From NCBI RefSeq assembly GCF_002929275.1, contig NZ_PJIK01000003.1, positions 248,001 to 312,000 on the forward strand: 64,000 nt of DNA, given 5' to 3'. Source of the stretch: Arthrobacter sp. ZGTC131 (GTDB taxonomy: Bacteria > Actinomycetota > Actinomycetes > Actinomycetales > Micrococcaceae). Under the pieces are notes generated by a model. That model was given only the letters and a program-made list of their open reading frames with translations, made no database searches and was not told the origin of the DNA. The position numbers and the translations under genes are program-made. Positions 17,354-25,618 of the stretch are shown piece by piece. The stretch's first letter is position 1, and every line of letters begins with the position of its first letter.

Positions 17354-18169
17354 ATGAGTGCGCAGCAGCCAGACGATGTGTACACGCACGGCCACCACGA
17401 GTCGGTGGTCCGGGCCCATGCCTCCAGGACAGCGGAGAATTCCGCGGCGTTCGTGATCCCCCACCTCACCACCGGGGTCTCAGTGCTGGACGTCGGGTGC
17501 GGGCCGGGCAGCATCACGTGCGACTTCGCCGGGCTGGTGGCCCCCGGAAAGGTGACCGGTCTGGACCGCTCCCCGGACGTCATTGCCCACGCCCGGGAGC
17601 TGGCGGCCGATCGCGGCGTGGAGAACGTTGAGTTCGTGGCCGGCAACATCTACGACCTGGACTTCGAGGACGACACGTTCGACGTCGTGCACGCCCACCA
17701 GGTCCTGCAGCACCTGACCGATCCCGTGGAGGCGCTGCGCGAGATGCGGAGGGTGGCCAAGCCGGGCGGCATCGTGGCCGTCCGCGATGCCGATTTCCAC
17801 GGCATGAGCTGGTACCCCGCCATCCCCGAACTCGATGAATGGATGAAACTGTACCAGCGGATCGCCCGGAGGAACGGGGCCGAGCCCGACGCCGGACGCC
17901 GCCTCGTTTCGTGGGCGCAGGCCGCCGGCTTCACGGACGTGGCGCCGACAAGCAGCAACTGGCTGTACGCCACCGGGCAGCAGCGGCGGTGGCAGGCCCG
18001 GGTGTGGGGCGAGCGCGTGCTGCACTCCGCCTTCGCCGACCAGGCCCTCGAGTACGGGTTCGCGCAGGAGGCGGACCTCACCCGCATCTCCGCGGGCTGG
18101 CACCGCTGGGGCTCCACCGACGACGGCTGGTTCCTCATCCCCAACGGCGAGGTCATCGCCCGGGCCTGA
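17354..18169 (+). CDS. Class I SAM-dependent methyltransferase
   Basis: A 271-residue methyltransferase of the UbiE/MenG-like Methyltransf_11 type. Motif I is LDVGCGPG (45-52), motif II region LDRSPDVIAHARE, and FDVVHAHQVLQHLTDPVEALREMRRVAKPGG is the post-II/III region. The acceptor substrate is unknown. GAAGGAGGA precedes the ATG by about 13 bases, which is longer than usual. The stretch before it (17201-17330) is C-rich with an A run and shows no clear promoter. Confidence 0.88.
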   Translation: MSAQQPDDVYTHGHHESVVRAHASRTAENSAAFVIPHLTTGVSVLDVGCGPGSITCDFAGLVAPGKVTGLDRSPDVIAHARELAADRGVENVEFVAGNIYDLDFEDDTFDVVHAHQVLQHLTDPVEALREMRRVAKPGGIVAVRDADFHGMSWYPAIPELDEWMKLYQRIARRNGAEPDAGRRLVSWAQAAGFTDVAPTSSNWLYATGQQRRWQARVWGERVLHSAFADQALEYGFAQEADLTRISAGWHRWGSTDDGWFLIPNGEVIARA

Positions 18170-18235
18170 AAGCGGGCAGAAAGCGGCCTGAATGCGGGCG
18201 AGGACGCGGGCTCCGACGGACCACACTAAGCTTGT

Positions 18236-18862
18236 TTGGTGCAATTCTCCCTGTGGCTGGCCCTCGCGGGTGCCGGCGTCCTCATCAGTTTCACTCCCGG
18301 CGCGGGTGCCATCAACACCATGAGCAACTCGCTGACGTCCGGTTTCCGGCGCTCCATCTGGGGGATCCTCGGCCAGCAGGCGGCGCTGATCGTGCACGTT
18401 GTCATCGTTGCGCTGGGCGTCGGAGTCCTCGTTGCGGGATCCCCGGTGGCCTTCAACGTCATCCGTTACGCCGGGGCCGCCTACCTGGTGTACCTCGGGG
18501 TCAGGCAGTTCCTGCACAAGCCGGACCTGGACCAGGAGAAGGCCGCCGCGCTCAGGAACGAGCCCGCCTGGTCCATGTTCCGCCGCGGCCTCTGGGTGAA
18601 CCTGCTCAATCCTAAGGCGATCGTGTTCTTCCTGGCCTTCATGCCGCAGTTCATCCGGCCCGAGCATCCGCTGCTGCCGCAGTACCTCGCCCTCACGGCA
18701 ACAGTGGTCATCATCGACATCCTGGTCATGTGGTTCTTCTTCGCGGCGGCTGCGAAGTCGTTCCAGCGCTTCACCCACGATGTCCGGGGCCAGACCAGGC
18801 TCAACCGGATCTTTGGCGTTCTCTTCGTCGCCGTGGGCATCCTGCTGGCGTTCATCCACTAG
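18236..18862 (+). CDS. LysE/RhtB family amino-acid exporter
   Basis: A 208-residue membrane protein with about six helices. It carries the family hallmarks FTPGAGAINTMSNSLTSGFRRSIWGILGQQ (about 19-48) and RRGLWVNLLNPKAIVFFLAFMPQF. It probably exports homoserine, threonine or related metabolites. The start is TTG, or GTG one codon later; no good ribosome site is seen, so the message may be leaderless. Confidence 0.88.
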   Translation: MVQFSLWLALAGAGVLISFTPGAGAINTMSNSLTSGFRRSIWGILGQQAALIVHVVIVALGVGVLVAGSPVAFNVIRYAGAAYLVYLGVRQFLHKPDLDQEKAAALRNEPAWSMFRRGLWVNLLNPKAIVFFLAFMPQFIRPEHPLLPQYLALTATVVIIDILVMWFFFAAAAKSFQRFTHDVRGQTRLNRIFGVLFVAVGILLAFIH

Positions 18863-18971
18863 GTCCGCGGCTGCGGTTCCACTAGCTCCGGCGGCTGCAA
18901 TTTCGCAAATTATGACCCGGCCAGAAGGCAACTTTACAGATTGGCCGAATCATAAGGGCACTTACTAGCCA

Positions 18972-18989
18972 AGGAGGACCGCCATCCTC
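18972..18989 (+). promoter_or_regulatory. Ribosome site inside a small hairpin
   Basis: The Shine-Dalgarno sequence AAGGAGG lies in GGAGG-accgccat-CCTCC, so the same bases can pair with CCTCC just before the ATG of the phosphatase gene. This might mask translation initiation. Confidence 0.4.
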
Positions 18990-18990
18990 C

Positions 18991-19623
18991 ATGCTTAGCA
19001 CCATGTCCTCAATGACCAGCCCCTACCGGATCATCGCGGTCTGCACCGGCAACATCTGCCGCTCCCCCATGGCCGAAGTGATGCTCACCGATGCCTTCGC
19101 TGCAGCCGGACTGGCCGGGGACGTCGTCGTCGATTCCGCGGGCACCACGGCCTACGAGGCCGGGCGCCCCATCGACCCACGCGCGGCGCGGATACTGGCC
19201 GCCAACAACCTCACGTCGGACCGTCACACTGCCAGGGAATGGCGCGCCGGGTGGTTCACGGAACGCGACCTGATCCTAGCCCTGGACGTCGACCACTACG
19301 GCTGGCTCCGCGCGTCGGCGCCGGACGGAGAATCGCTCGCCAGGATCCGGATGCTGCGCAGCTTCGACCCCGCCCTCCAATCGAAGGATCCCCTGGAGCA
19401 AGGCATCGAGGATCCCTGGTACGGCGGGCATGCGGACTTTGCTGCCGTGTGGGATCAGGTCCAGGCGTCGGTGCCGGGAATCGTCGAGTACGTCCGCTCG
19501 GCCATCGCCGAGTCCATCAGTGAGTCGCTCGCTGAGAGCTTCGTTGGGACCATCGCTGCGGCACCAGGGGAAGACGCCCCGCTCCAGCTTCGGAACAGCG
19601 AGCAGGTACGCTCTATTTCATGA
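18991..19623 (+). CDS. Low-molecular-weight protein tyrosine phosphatase family protein
   Basis: A 210-residue phosphatase. The P-loop VCTGNICRS has nucleophile Cys18 and Arg24 (CX5R), and the general-acid motif DPW is at 141-143. The family usually runs about 150-165 residues; this one adds a C-terminal tail of about 40. It dephosphorylates phosphotyrosine proteins or small arsenate/phospho substrates. Its stop overlaps the start of the kinase/PabB gene (ATGA), so the two are translationally coupled. ATG at codon 5 is an alternative start. Confidence 0.9.
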   Translation: MLSTMSSMTSPYRIIAVCTGNICRSPMAEVMLTDAFAAAGLAGDVVVDSAGTTAYEAGRPIDPRAARILAANNLTSDRHTAREWRAGWFTERDLILALDVDHYGWLRASAPDGESLARIRMLRSFDPALQSKDPLEQGIEDPWYGGHADFAAVWDQVQASVPGIVEYVRSAIAESISESLAESFVGTIAAAPGEDAPLQLRNSEQVRSIS

Positions 19624-21785
19624 CCCCCGCTCCTGTGATCATTGCCATTGACGGGCGGTCCGGCGCAGGCAAAACCACATTGGCCATCGAACTGGCGGCA
19701 CGGCTGCGGAACCACCACAAGGTCTCCCTGTTTCATCTGGAGGACATCTACCCGGGCTGGAACGGGCTCGCCGCGGGCATTGAACGCTATGTCACCACGG
19801 TGCTGGCGCCACTGCGGCGCGGCGAACCGGCAACGTGGGTCAGCTGGGATTGGTCGCGGCATTACGACGGCGGCGCGCGCGTCACGCTGCCCGCCGAGAT
19901 CGTGATCGTGGAAGGTGTGGGGGCAGCTGCCGCCGCGGCCAGGCCGCTGCTGGATGCTGTCATCTGGGCGGATTCTCCGGAGAATGAACGCCGCACCCGC
20001 GCCCTCGAGCGCGACGGCGACACCTATGAGCCCTACTGGGACCAGTGGGCCGCCCAGGAATCGGAGCTCCTGGCCACGGACAGCATCCGGGAGCACGCGG
20101 ACATCCGGGTCCTGAACCGCGCCGACGACACCGCCCCCGCGGACGTGCTGCAGGCGCTGACGTACCTCCCGGCCCTCGCCAACGTGCTGGTTCCGGAACT
20201 CTCCGCGCGCCGCGGCCTCCGGCTCCTGGCCGAGCGCATCGGGGGCCGCCCGGACGCCGCCGCCCTCTTCGGATCGCTGTACGGCAAGTCAGCAAATGCC
20301 GTCTGGCTGGATTCGTCCCTCGTTCCGCCTGCCCCGGACAGGGAGGGCTGGCAGGGGACGCCCGCCGCGGAGCGCAGCCGCTTCAGCATCCTCGCGGACG
20401 ACGGCGGCACGTTCGGCCAGTCGGTCCGGCACCGTTCGGGGACCAACCGGATTACGGCAGGGTCAGCCACGGCCGAGGTGTCCGGCGCGTTCTTCCGCTG
20501 GCTGGAGACCGTCTGGGGCCGGAAGGCGGTCCGCGGCCCGGAGGGCTATCCGTGTGACTTCACCCTGGGCTGGCTCGGGTACCTCGGCTATGAGCTCAAG
20601 CGTGAAACCGGCGGATCCGACGTCGCCGCGGACACCCCGGATTCGGCCCTGATCTTCGCGGGCCGGGCAGTGGTCCTGGACCATGCGGAAGGCGCCGCCT
20701 GGTTGCTTGCCCTTGACGCGCCGGATGCGGCCGAGTGGCTTGCCGAGGCGCGCGCCGCCGTGTCCACAGCCGTAACCGCTGCTGGCCGAACCGCCGCAGA
20801 GGCGGGCGCCGGCAACCCCGCGGGCGGCAGCAACGGCGTCGTGAGTCCGGCGGCGCCGGCCTTCACAAGCCGCGACACCGAGGCCGGGTACAGGCGCAAG
20901 ATCGCCGAGGCCCAGCACCAGATCGCCGAGGGGAACTCCTACGAGGTCTGCCTCACCACCACGCTCACGGCCGTCGTGCCCGCCGGCGGGATCGATCCCT
21001 GGCCGACGTACCTGGCGCTGCGGAGGCGGAACCCCGCGCCGTTCGCGAGTTACCTGCGCTTCGGCGGGCTGACGGTGGCCAGCACGTCGCCGGAGCGTTT
21101 CCTGCGGATAGCGTCCGACGGCGGCATGCGCGCCGAGCCGATCAAGGGCACCCGGCGCCGGGCTGCCGACCCGGAGCTCGATGCGGCGCTGCGGCGCGAC
21201 CTGGCGACCTCGCTGAAGGACCGGGCCGAGAACATCATGATCGTCGATCTGCTCCGGAACGACCTGAGCCACTTTGCCGAACCTGGCTCGGTCACTGTCA
21301 GCCGGCTGTGCGAAATCGAAAGCTACGCCACGGTGCACCAGCTCGTGAGCACCATCGACGCCAGGCTGCTGCCGGGGTCGCCGCGGGCCGAGGCGGTGGC
21401 GGCGTGCTTCCCGGCCGGCTCCATGACGGGTGCGCCGAAGATCAGCACCATGGCCATCCTTGACCGGCTGGAGGACGGCCCGCGCGGCATCTACTCCGGG
21501 GCGATCGGGTACTTTTCGCTCAACGGGGCCACGGACCTTGCGGTGGCCATCCGCACCCTGGTGATCGAGTCAGACGGCAGCGACGACGGCGGGGCGGCCG
21601 ACGGCGGAAAAGCCGGCGGCAGCGACGGCGGGATCGTCACCGAAGGGGGACGGCCGGCCAGGGTCAGTCTCGGCGTCGGCGGCGCGATCACGGCGGATTC
21701 GGTGCCGCAGGAGGAATACGACGAAATCCGCACCAAGGCCTTCGGTGTGCTGTCCGCACTGGGTTCGGAATTCCCCGGCAGCTGA
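19620..21785 (+). CDS. P-loop kinase domain fused to aminodeoxychorismate synthase component I (PabB-like)
   Basis: A 721-residue fusion. Residues 1 to about 185 form a uridine-kinase-like P-loop NTPase (Walker A GRSGAGKT, 12-19; IVIVEGVGA about 94-102). From about 205 comes a chorismate-utilising PabB/TrpE domain with EVCLTTTLTA, SPERFLRI, PIKGTRRR near 508 (chorismate-site Lys), ENIMIVDLLRNDLS, FPAGSMTGAPK and GIYSGAIGYFSLNG. A Gly/Asp/Ser-rich insert lies at about 650-677. PabB makes 4-amino-4-deoxychorismate for folate. A glutamine amidotransferase partner is not encoded beside it. Start overlaps the phosphatase stop. Confidence 0.88.
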   Translation: MTPAPVIIAIDGRSGAGKTTLAIELAARLRNHHKVSLFHLEDIYPGWNGLAAGIERYVTTVLAPLRRGEPATWVSWDWSRHYDGGARVTLPAEIVIVEGVGAAAAAARPLLDAVIWADSPENERRTRALERDGDTYEPYWDQWAAQESELLATDSIREHADIRVLNRADDTAPADVLQALTYLPALANVLVPELSARRGLRLLAERIGGRPDAAALFGSLYGKSANAVWLDSSLVPPAPDREGWQGTPAAERSRFSILADDGGTFGQSVRHRSGTNRITAGSATAEVSGAFFRWLETVWGRKAVRGPEGYPCDFTLGWLGYLGYELKRETGGSDVAADTPDSALIFAGRAVVLDHAEGAAWLLALDAPDAAEWLAEARAAVSTAVTAAGRTAAEAGAGNPAGGSNGVVSPAAPAFTSRDTEAGYRRKIAEAQHQIAEGNSYEVCLTTTLTAVVPAGGIDPWPTYLALRRRNPAPFASYLRFGGLTVASTSPERFLRIASDGGMRAEPIKGTRRRAADPELDAALRRDLATSLKDRAENIMIVDLLRNDLSHFAEPGSVTVSRLCEIESYATVHQLVSTIDARLLPGSPRAEAVAACFPAGSMTGAPKISTMAILDRLEDGPRGIYSGAIGYFSLNGATDLAVAIRTLVIESDGSDDGGAADGGKAGGSDGGIVTEGGRPARVSLGVGGAITADSVPQEEYDEIRTKAFGVLSALGSEFPGS

Positions 21786-22488
21786 GCTTGCCTATATCGC
21801 CGGGTTGCACAACGCTCTGGCATCTTGACCGCCCACCACTGACGGCCGCTCACGGTTCCGTCGCTTCGAGCCGGTCGAACACGGTACGGAGCAGCGCCGG
21901 GGCGAGGCTGCAAGCCGCAATCCACAGTCCCGCGACCTGGATCCGGGTTGCCTTGCCACTGCCTAGTTCGCTCACCTGAAACCATCTGTTCCTTCGACTG
22001 GGGAGACCATCGTATGGGTGGTGTGCTGACACTTTGCGGAGCCGGAAAAGCCCCGGCGACTGCTGTACACAGCATGCCCACCGGCATCGCCGGACGGGAT
22101 CAGTGACCTGTGGAGAAGTGCCTTCCTGTTATCTACCAGAATCGACGGCGCGGCTGAGCGCCTTGGGAGTGTCGGCCGGAGCCTTCCCGTGCTGCGGCCC
22201 GGCGACCGATGGAGCACGTCCAGTGCGCAGACACTGCGTGCACGGCGGAGTCAGGCATTCCCTACATAACAGTCGTTATCGGCGTCTGAAAATGGGTGGG
22301 GAGCGGCAGGCTACGGGTGCCTGACACCAAACCTTGCCGTTTTCGCCCACAACTTCCGGTGGTCAGAACTGGTCACCCTCGCATTATGCGCTTCCACCAG
22401 GTCTACCAACGGCTGTCACGGAACGTGACAGCCATTCGGCTTCTGCCAGCGGTGAAGGCACCGGGCTTAGGGATGCCTATTGCTCCTG
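21786..22488. other. Gene-poor 700-bp stretch
   Basis: Between the PabB stop and the stop of the leftward oxidoreductase I see no gene I can defend. Only short frames with poor codon structure occur, including a 60-codon minus-strand frame at 21850-22032 without a usable ribosome site. No terminator with a T run or palindrome stands out. Confidence 0.5.
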
Positions 22489-23499
22489 TCAGGCGATGTT
22501 GATGACAATTTTCCCAAAGGCTCCCTTAGCCAGCTTCTCGTAGGCTCGGGGGGCGTCCTCAAAGGCAAAAGTGCTGTCCACGACCGGCTGGATGGTGTGT
22601 TCGTCGAGGAAGCGGACCAGTTCTCGGAACGAGCGCAGGTGGCCGACGGCGATCCCCTGGATGTGGGTCTGGTGCCAGATGACGTCCATGAGGTCGATGC
22701 TGGCTGTCTGTCCCTCGAGGAAGCCGATGACAGCCACCAGCCCGTTGCCCTTGGCGGCCCTTACTGAATCGCGCAGGGCCTCGCCTCCTACGACGTCGAG
22801 AACGACATCGACGCCCTGGCCCTCAGTCAGTTCCAGGACCGCTCCGGCCCAGTCCGGGGTGGTGCGGTAGTTGATGGTGTCCGTGGCGCCGAGTTCTTTG
22901 GCCTGCACAAGCTTTTCGTCACTGCTAGAGGTCACGATTACGCGTGCCCCGAGTGCTGAAGCAAGCTGGATAGCAAAAATAGAGACGCCTCCAGTGCCCT
23001 GGACCAGGACCGAGTCGCCGGCTTTCAGGTTCCGGTACTCGCGCAGGACGAACCAAGGTGTGAGTGCCGCGATCGGCAGGGTCGACGCTTCGGCGTCAGT
23101 CATGTTGGAGGGTGTGGGGACCACGTTGTCCTCGCCGAGGATCTGGTATTCGGCCAGGCCACCGTTCAGGGGTCCGCCCGTCTGGAAGTCGGCGTACTCG
23201 GGGAGCCAGGGCCCGTCGTGCCACGTGGAGTAGAAGTGTGACGTCACTCGATCACCCACGCGGTATTTGGTGACGCCCTCGCCGACGGCCGCGACAATTC
23301 CCGCCGAATCGGCCACAGGGATAAGCCCCTTGGGCATCTTCTCCGGGGCATAAATGCCGTCCACCAGTGCCTTGTCTCGGTAGTTCAGCGATACGGCAGA
23401 GACTTTCACCAGCAGCTCATGGGGCCCTGGTGTGGGCGTCGGCACCTCCCGAAGATTGAGGTTTTCCAGTCCGAACTCATCTAGTGTCCAGGCACGCAT
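22489..23499 (-). CDS. Zinc-free medium-chain dehydrogenase/reductase (quinone-oxidoreductase-like)
   Basis: A 336-residue NAD(P)-dependent MDR enzyme. The N-terminal GroES-like fold (LLVKVSAVSLNYRDKALVDG) precedes the Rossmann fold (VLVQGTGGVSIFAIQLASALGA, about 165-186). The zinc-binding Cys/His set of alcohol dehydrogenases is missing, which points to quinone or enoyl reduction. The ATG is fixed by AGGAG upstream; a further 41 in-frame codons run into the operator region. It is divergent from an ArsR regulator, and a perfect 9-bp inverted repeat lies upstream. Confidence 0.88.
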   Translation of the reverse strand: MRAWTLDEFGLENLNLREVPTPTPGPHELLVKVSAVSLNYRDKALVDGIYAPEKMPKGLIPVADSAGIVAAVGEGVTKYRVGDRVTSHFYSTWHDGPWLPEYADFQTGGPLNGGLAEYQILGEDNVVPTPSNMTDAEASTLPIAALTPWFVLREYRNLKAGDSVLVQGTGGVSIFAIQLASALGARVIVTSSSDEKLVQAKELGATDTINYRTTPDWAGAVLELTEGQGVDVVLDVVGGEALRDSVRAAKGNGLVAVIGFLEGQTASIDLMDVIWHQTHIQGIAVGHLRSFRELVRFLDEHTIQPVVDSTFAFEDAPRAYEKLAKGAFGKIVINIA

Positions 23500-23588
23500 G
23501 GGTGACTCCTTAGTGTGGTGTTGGGGTGGGCGCGGAACCTGCGACAGGGTGTCGGCAGGACCGCCTTCGTGATACGACCCTACGGCAA

Positions 23589-23610
23589 TATTTTGATCTA
23601 CATCAAAATA
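23589..23610. promoter_or_regulatory. ArsR-type operator
   Basis: TATTTTGAT-CTAC-ATCAAAATA is a perfect inverted repeat with 9-bp arms, AT-rich against its surroundings. It lies 90 bp upstream of the oxidoreductase and within the ArsR divergent region. A further half-site ATCAAACTA follows at about 23618. Confidence 0.7.
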
Positions 23611-23771
23611 GACTGTCATCAAACTAAATGATTGCAGAGGCAGCCCAGCGCGGCGGCTATCCTAAGGAAGCGGCAGCATCCCGCCGCGCATAAGATCGGC
23701 TTCAGGAACCCAGACTGCGCCGAAACCAACATGATCGCGCACAGCGCCAGATTGTGCATGAGAGGTAAGAG

Positions 23772-24110
23772 ATGGCCCGAGGACGGGAAATAGCCGACGA
23801 ACCCGAGGTGAAGGACTTCGATTTCCCACGGGTACTGAACGCCATTGCGGATCCAATCCGACTGGCCATCGTCACCCAGCTTGCCGCCGCACCCAATGAC
23901 GTTAGCTGCGGCTCCTTCATCCTGCCCGTGCACCCGTCCACAGCCACGCACCACTTCACTGCACTCCGCCAGGCAGGCGTCATCCACCAGTACTACGCCG
24001 GAACCTCCCGCATGAACGTTCTGCGGCGCGACGACTTGAACGCAACCTTTCCCGGCTTTCTCGACGCCGTCCTCAGTGCCGCCGCGAAGACGCAAACCTC
24101 CGCCACATAA
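23772..24110 (+). CDS. ArsR family HTH regulator
   Basis: A 112-residue winged-helix protein: VLNAIADPIRLAIVTQLAA (start of HTH) and PVHPSTATHHFTALRQAGVIHQYYAGTSRMNVLRRDDL (recognition helix and wing). It has one cysteine (about 46) and no CxC metal site, so a non-metal or redox signal is more likely than arsenic. It probably represses the divergent MDR gene through the 9-bp-arm palindrome. GAGAGGTAAGAG precedes the ATG. Confidence 0.88.
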   Translation: MARGREIADEPEVKDFDFPRVLNAIADPIRLAIVTQLAAAPNDVSCGSFILPVHPSTATHHFTALRQAGVIHQYYAGTSRMNVLRRDDLNATFPGFLDAVLSAAAKTQTSAT

Positions 24111-24135
24111 GAGCGGACGTGTAGTCGAGGGCAGG

Positions 24136-24315
24136 TCAGCCAATGGCCCTCGGGGCCCGACGGAGGATCCGCTCTGCTCGTACTGTGACCGGGCGGTCGA
24201 TCATCTGCCCGGCTACTTGAAAGGCGCCGCCGCCTTCGGCATCGATGACCGACCGTGCCCACGAAATTTCCGCTTCGGTCGGGGCGAAGGCGGCGCTGAC
24301 GGTACTGAGTTGTTG
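24136..24315 (-). pseudogene. C-terminal relic of a CitE/HpcH-type aldolase-lyase
   Basis: On the minus strand one frame reads as the tail of a HpcH/HpaI-CitE family protein: VSAAFAPTEAEISWARSVID, then GAFQVAGQMIDRPVTVRAER, ending ILRRAPRAIG and a stop. This is the family's C-terminal motif set (QVxxVNxxFxPSxxEIxWA, DGxMVDxPV). No start or N-terminal part remains; similarity fades near 24315. It is a truncated, promoterless remnant between the ArsR and protoglobin genes. Confidence 0.65.
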
Positions 24316-24468
24316 ACGAAGTCGGCACCTGCACCGGTCAAAGCAGCGCGCCCGGAACTCTCTGGTGGTTGACGGCCGGTCCGCTGGCGTTCCACGATGG
24401 ATCGCACCGGCCCGACAAGTCGTGTCCTAACTCGACACCCACCCATCACCCCCTGGAAGGACCTCTTC

Positions 24469-25047
24469 ATGTCCCAGACGCCCGGATATGCCTATGGAGA
24501 TCGAAATCTGGTTCAGAGTCCTGTGTCACTGGAGGACCTTGCCAAGCTCAAGGCCACCGTGCTGTGGAGTGACAAGGACCATGCACTGCTGAAGCGGGCA
24601 GGGGAAGTTCTCGTTCCGCGTACCGACCGCATCCTTGACGTCTGGTATGGCTTTGTTGGAAGTCTGGACCATCTCCTGGTGAGCTTCTCCGACCACCAGG
24701 GCAACCCCAATGCCGACTACCTTGCCGCAGTGCGGCAGCGGTTCGCCATATGGATTGCCGATTTGTGTACGCGCGAATACGACCAGGAATGGCTCGACTA
24801 CCAGAACGAAATTGCCCTTCGGCACACCGCGGCTAGGAAAAACGAAACTGACGGAGTCGACTCAACCAGTGAGATCCATCTTCGCTACGTCGTGGCCTTT
24901 ATCGTTCCGCTGACCATGACCATCCGTCCATTCCTCGCAGAAGAGATCAGCGACGAGGATGAATTGGATGCGGTGTACCACGCATGGTTGAAAGCCGTGA
25001 CCCTGACGGCGACACTGTGGGCCCAGCCGTACAGCCCATCCTGGTAG
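24469..25047 (+). CDS. Protoglobin (heme-binding globin)
   Basis: A 192-residue protoglobin. The conserved block WLDYQNEIALRHTAARKNETDGV (about 108-130) contains the proximal heme ligand His119, and YVVAFIVPLTMTIRPFL follows. Protoglobins bind O2, CO and NO, and some handle nitrite or carbene chemistry. The sequence stands alone without a signalling domain, so it is not a globin-coupled sensor. GGAAGGA precedes the chosen ATG; the frame stays open 24 codons upstream but without a ribosome site. It is flanked by a CitE relic and a recombinase relic, suggesting an acquired or rearranged segment. Confidence 0.9.
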   Translation: MSQTPGYAYGDRNLVQSPVSLEDLAKLKATVLWSDKDHALLKRAGEVLVPRTDRILDVWYGFVGSLDHLLVSFSDHQGNPNADYLAAVRQRFAIWIADLCTREYDQEWLDYQNEIALRHTAARKNETDGVDSTSEIHLRYVVAFIVPLTMTIRPFLAEEISDEDELDAVYHAWLKAVTLTATLWAQPYSPSW

Positions 25048-25050
25048 TCG

Positions 25051-25164
25051 CGCCGAGCCGGCGAACTGGTCAAGCGTGCCGATACCGGTGTTCCCAAGCC
25101 GGTTCTTGCCCGCGATTAAGGGATCAGTCGGGAGACGGTGTATCAGTATCTGCGCCAAGCCTAG
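25051..25164 (+). pseudogene. C-terminal relic of a serine site-specific recombinase
   Basis: The frame reads RRAGELVKRADTGVPKPVLA, RD, an in-frame TAA, then GISRETVYQYLRQA and a stop. This is the HTH tail of resolvase/invertase-type serine recombinases (family form ...ALAREFGISRETVYQYLR). The catalytic N-terminal domain is absent and the stop interrupts the helix-turn-helix. It starts four bases after the protoglobin stop, so a recombination or deletion join lies here. Confidence 0.7.
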
Positions 25165-25618
25165 CTGGCGTGAAACCCTCGCGATTAGTTGACGAAATCA
25201 CGGTTATCGGCGCTCGAAAAAATCAGTGAGAAGTGGCGGGAAAATACGGTCCGACCAGCGCTCGGCAGGGACATTTCCGCTGAGAACTCCGTTGACCCAC
25301 TCCTTGTTTCCGTTTTGGCGTGGGCCTGCTGGCATGGATGAACTACGCACGGCGGAGATTTGGCCGAGAACCACTGGGTGAAGGCCTCTTTGCGGCCACT
25401 CCCTCGCCGATTTTCAAGAGCCGATAACGGATATACGTCAAGCTATGTCTTAGACGCAAACCCCTCAATGTAAGGCAGCTGGCTTTGCGGGGGTGGTAAC
25501 ACCTGGTGCACCAGCGTAGCGTCGGTTGGACGAATAAAGTAGCAGCCGACTGGTCGGTACTGGACGGGGCGGTGCAGCCTGCTGAAGCCGTCGAAGTAAA
25601 TCCTATGAAGGAGCCGGG
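25165..25618. other. Gene-poor stretch before the debranching-type enzyme
   Basis: No convincing complete gene. A minus-strand frame of 43 codons (25204-25335) ends VNGVLSGNVPAERWSDRIF..LLTDFFERR and looks protein-like, possibly another gene remnant, but I cannot assign it. The promoter of the next gene must lie near 25400-25600; no clear -35/-10 pair was found. Confidence 0.4.

Noticed and set aside
14278-17649. An open frame of over 1100 codons covering the MMPL gene and the antisense of the MarR gene
   Set aside because: Only the part from 16482 down is MMPL-like and it has its own ribosome site; the rest is the complement of MarR.
17480-18931. A long minus-strand frame of 483 codons
   Set aside because: It is antisense to the methyltransferase and LysE genes, which have clear domain matches.
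21850-22032. 60-codon minus-strand frame in the 21.8-22.5 kb gap
   Set aside because: Some protein-like stretches but no ribosome site or family; cannot be supported.
25204-25335. 43-codon minus-strand frame ending in an aromatic, protein-like tail
   Set aside because: Too short and unassignable; it may be another gene remnant but this cannot be shown by eye.
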